DNA from: Deltaproteobacteria bacterium
Lineage (GTDB): Bacteria; Desulfobacterota; Desulfarculia; Adiutricales; Adiutricaceae
Direction: 5' to 3'
NCBI GenBank assembly: GCA_031278835.1
Contig: JAITJP010000411.1
Span: 1 to 7,389 of the forward strand
DNA length: 7,389 nucleotides
Below are positions 5,816-7,389 of this stretch, in pieces. The notes beneath the pieces were generated by a model, which was not told where the DNA came from, made no database searches, and saw only the letters and a program-made list of their open reading frames with translations. Numbering within the stretch: the first letter of the stretch is position 1; the number at the start of each line of letters is the position of its first letter. The translations under genes were made by a program, and so were the position numbers.

Positions 5816-6734
5816 CTTGGATAACCGAGAAGCTCGGCCAAGCCCCGAAACCGAGCCCGAATCGGCCCAGGCTTCGGCGGAGCTTGGTTCTTCCGAGGCC
5901 GGTTCTCGCCAGGATGGTTTTGAGGGGACCAGGGTTTTTGGGCCACTTTTTGGGCGGCCCAAAAAGTCATCCTGGCTCTCGACTTTAAGCCCTTACTTGG
6001 TTTCCTTGGGCCTCTGGGCCCTTTTGCTATTTATTTCCAACCTTTTCATAGGATCGGCCTTGGCCCCGGGGCCCCTGGCCGTCTTAAAAGCCTTGGCCAA
6101 ACTGGCCAGCTCGGGAGTTCTTTTTTCCGAAATGGCCCATACGGTTTTTAGGACCCTGTTGGGAGCGCTCTTGGCCAACCTGGTCGGGGGCGGCCTGGGG
6201 CTTTTGGCCGGACGGGCCAGTTGGGCCTTAAAAGTCACCGCCCCTTTGGTGGCCAGTCTCCAAGCCTGCCCGCCCATTGTCTGGGTCACCATCGTCATGG
6301 TCTGGGCCGGCACCGGTTCCCTGGTGCCCATGGCCACGGTCTTCGCGGCCACCCTGCCCTTTGTTTTTAGTAACACCGCTCAGGGGGTCATGGGCCTGGA
6401 ACCCAGGATCTTGGCCATGGGTAAGATTTATGGCGTTCCCCGGCTAAGGGTCTGGCGGCTTTTTATTCTCCCAGGCATTGCCCCGTTTTATTTGGCCGGG
6501 CTCTCAACGGTCCTGGCCACCGGTTGGAAGGCCGCCGCCATGGCCGAGTTTTTAGGCAGCCATACCGGGGTGGGGGCCAAACTCTACTGGAGCTATCGCA
6601 ACCTTAACCTGGAAGACCTGCAGGCCTGGACTTTGGCCTTAATAATTCTGGGCCTGACCTTGGAAGGGGCGGTCATTACCCCCCTCAGGCGAAAGGCGGC
6701 CGGCTTGGCCCTCAGAGGCGCGGCCAAGCCATGA
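5805..6734 (+). CDS. ABC transporter inner-membrane permease, NitT/TauT class (SsuC/TauC-like)
   Basis: A 309-residue membrane protein of the BPD_transp_1 type. About six hydrophobic segments are seen: roughly 62-84, 113-136, 145-166, 170-190, 222-242 and 273-295. The ATPase-contact EAA-like loop is at about 199-228, with G210 and the ILPGIAPFYLAG end. The start is the ATG at 5805, inside the end of the binding-protein gene (ATGCCCAATAA, 11-base overlap). The frame is open earlier, to 5694, but that would run deep inside the binding-protein gene. There is no good ribosome binding site, so coupled translation is likely. Residues 1-58 form an unusual long hydrophilic tail, rich in Glu, Ser, Pro and Ala, before the first membrane segment; typical relatives start much closer to it. 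The stop overlaps the next start as ATGA. It should pair with the ATPase encoded next to form the importer channel. Confidence 0.92.
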   Translation: MPNNLDNREARPSPETEPESAQASAELGSSEAGSRQDGFEGTRVFGPLFGRPKKSSWLSTLSPYLVSLGLWALLLFISNLFIGSALAPGPLAVLKALAKLASSGVLFSEMAHTVFRTLLGALLANLVGGGLGLLAGRASWALKVTAPLVASLQACPPIVWVTIVMVWAGTGSLVPMATVFAATLPFVFSNTAQGVMGLEPRILAMGKIYGVPRLRVWRLFILPGIAPFYLAGLSTVLATGWKAAAMAEFLGSHTGVGAKLYWSYRNLNLEDLQAWTLALIILGLTLEGAVITPLRRKAAGLALRGAAKP

Positions 6735-7389
6735 CTGCCCTTAAAAGCCAATTACCAAGCGGCCAGAGCCTGGAGGGCCAAGTTCTCCTGGAACTTCGCA
6801 ATGTCACCAAAAACTTTGGCGGCCATAGGGTCATTTCCGAAACCAGCCTCAAGGTCCGGGGCGGCCGACTTCTTTACCTACTGGGCCCCTCGGGCATCGG
6901 TAAAACCACCTTAATCGAAATCATGTCCGGCTTAAGCAAGCCCGATAGTGGTCAAGTCATTCAAAAAACCCCGCCCTCGGTTTTGTTTCAAGATAACTTA
7001 CTAATCGCTTGGCTAAACTCTTTGGCCAACCTCACCTATATACTGCCCAAAAGCCTTTCCGCAAACCAGGCCGAAAAACTGGCCTTAAACTGGCTGGAGA
7101 CTTTTGAGCTTGAGCCCCAAGCTTACCCCAGGGCCTTGAGCGGGGGCATGAAAAGGCGCCTGGCCCTGGCCAGAAGCCTGGCCGCCGATCGCTGGCTTTT
7201 AATCCTAGACGAGCCCTTCGCTTTTTTGGATCAACGTTGGCACCAGCTGATCGCCGCTCAAGTGGCCCAAAAAGTCCTGGCCGGCGCCGCCGTGGTCATG
7301 TCCGGGCACTTCGCCCCCGAGCCTCTCCTGGCCCTTCTGCCCGGCCGCCTTGATTCCATTGAATTATCAAGCCAACCTATCCACCTTTC
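6731..7389 (+). CDS. ABC transporter ATP-binding protein, NitT/TauT class, C-terminus beyond window
   Basis: The frame is open from ATG 6731 to the window end, giving 219 residues without a stop. Walker A is GPSGIGKTT (52-60, K58), the Q-loop glutamine Q87 lies in LFQDNLL, the signature is LSGGMKRR (136-143), and Walker B is LLILDEPF (D160, E161) followed by the FLDQ D-loop. The switch histidine would be H193 in VVMSGHFAPEP, where relatives usually have a VTHDxxEA pattern. The segment between Walker A and the Q-loop is short. The ATGA overlap with the permease gene implies coupled translation. It powers the importer formed with the two preceding genes, at the cytoplasmic face of the inner membrane. 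The 3' end and the usual C-terminal part are probably almost complete, as relatives have about 250 residues. Confidence 0.93.
   Translation, partial: MTALKSQLPSGQSLEGQVLLELRNVTKNFGGHRVISETSLKVRGGRLLYLLGPSGIGKTTLIEIMSGLSKPDSGQVIQKTPPSVLFQDNLLIAWLNSLANLTYILPKSLSANQAEKLALNWLETFELEPQAYPRALSGGMKRRLALARSLAADRWLLILDEPFAFLDQRWHQLIAAQVAQKVLAGAAVVMSGHFAPEPLLALLPGRLDSIELSSQPIHL

Overview
The window suggests a G+C-rich Gram-negative bacterium, possibly a deltaproteobacterium in the broad sense (Desulfobacterota). This is a weak inference. It rests on an endonuclease-type MutL, a soluble periplasmic-type binding protein with a Sec signal but no lipobox, a very strong preference for GCC alanine codons, and GGCC strings throughout. 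No rRNA, tRNA or CRISPR array was seen.

Layout. At the left edge (1-125, minus) is the N-terminal end of an IS transposase, perhaps IS1634-type. It has A/T-ending codons and lies in a visibly A+T-rich block reaching to about 480, so this end looks like an acquired insertion. A perfect 10-bp dyad sits over its ribosome binding site. Next comes a probable minus-strand transcription unit, read right to left: a small uncharacterised protein (2056 to 1685), an extended short-chain dehydrogenase of the 3-beta-HSD/OleD-like kind (1614 to 616), a G/C-run tract with a 22-bp-period direct repeat, and a perfect 37-bp palindrome (496-532) that is a good intrinsic terminator.

A long intergenic stretch (2057-2672) separates this unit from the plus-strand genes. 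It has no convincing gene but holds several hairpins and one perfect TATAAT box, and it should contain the divergent control signals.

On the plus strand, mutL (2673-4676) encodes a complete DNA mismatch-repair protein with N-terminal ATPase, a linker carrying three QGLAN repeats, and a C-terminal endonuclease domain. After an 80-bp gap comes a tightly packed ABC importer of the NitT/TauT (nitrate/sulfonate/bicarbonate) class: binding protein (4757-5815), permease (5805-6734, 11-nt overlap) and ATPase (6731 to beyond the window end, 4-nt ATGA overlap). The three importer genes should be translationally coupled and form one transporter. The substrate cannot be told from sequence.

I did not find a clearly novel multi-gene system. 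The points most worth a second look are the hairpin-masked start of the transposase, the structured 600-bp intergenic region, the G-run/direct-repeat/palindrome cluster after the dehydrogenase gene, and small departures from consensus in MutL and the ABC ATPase.
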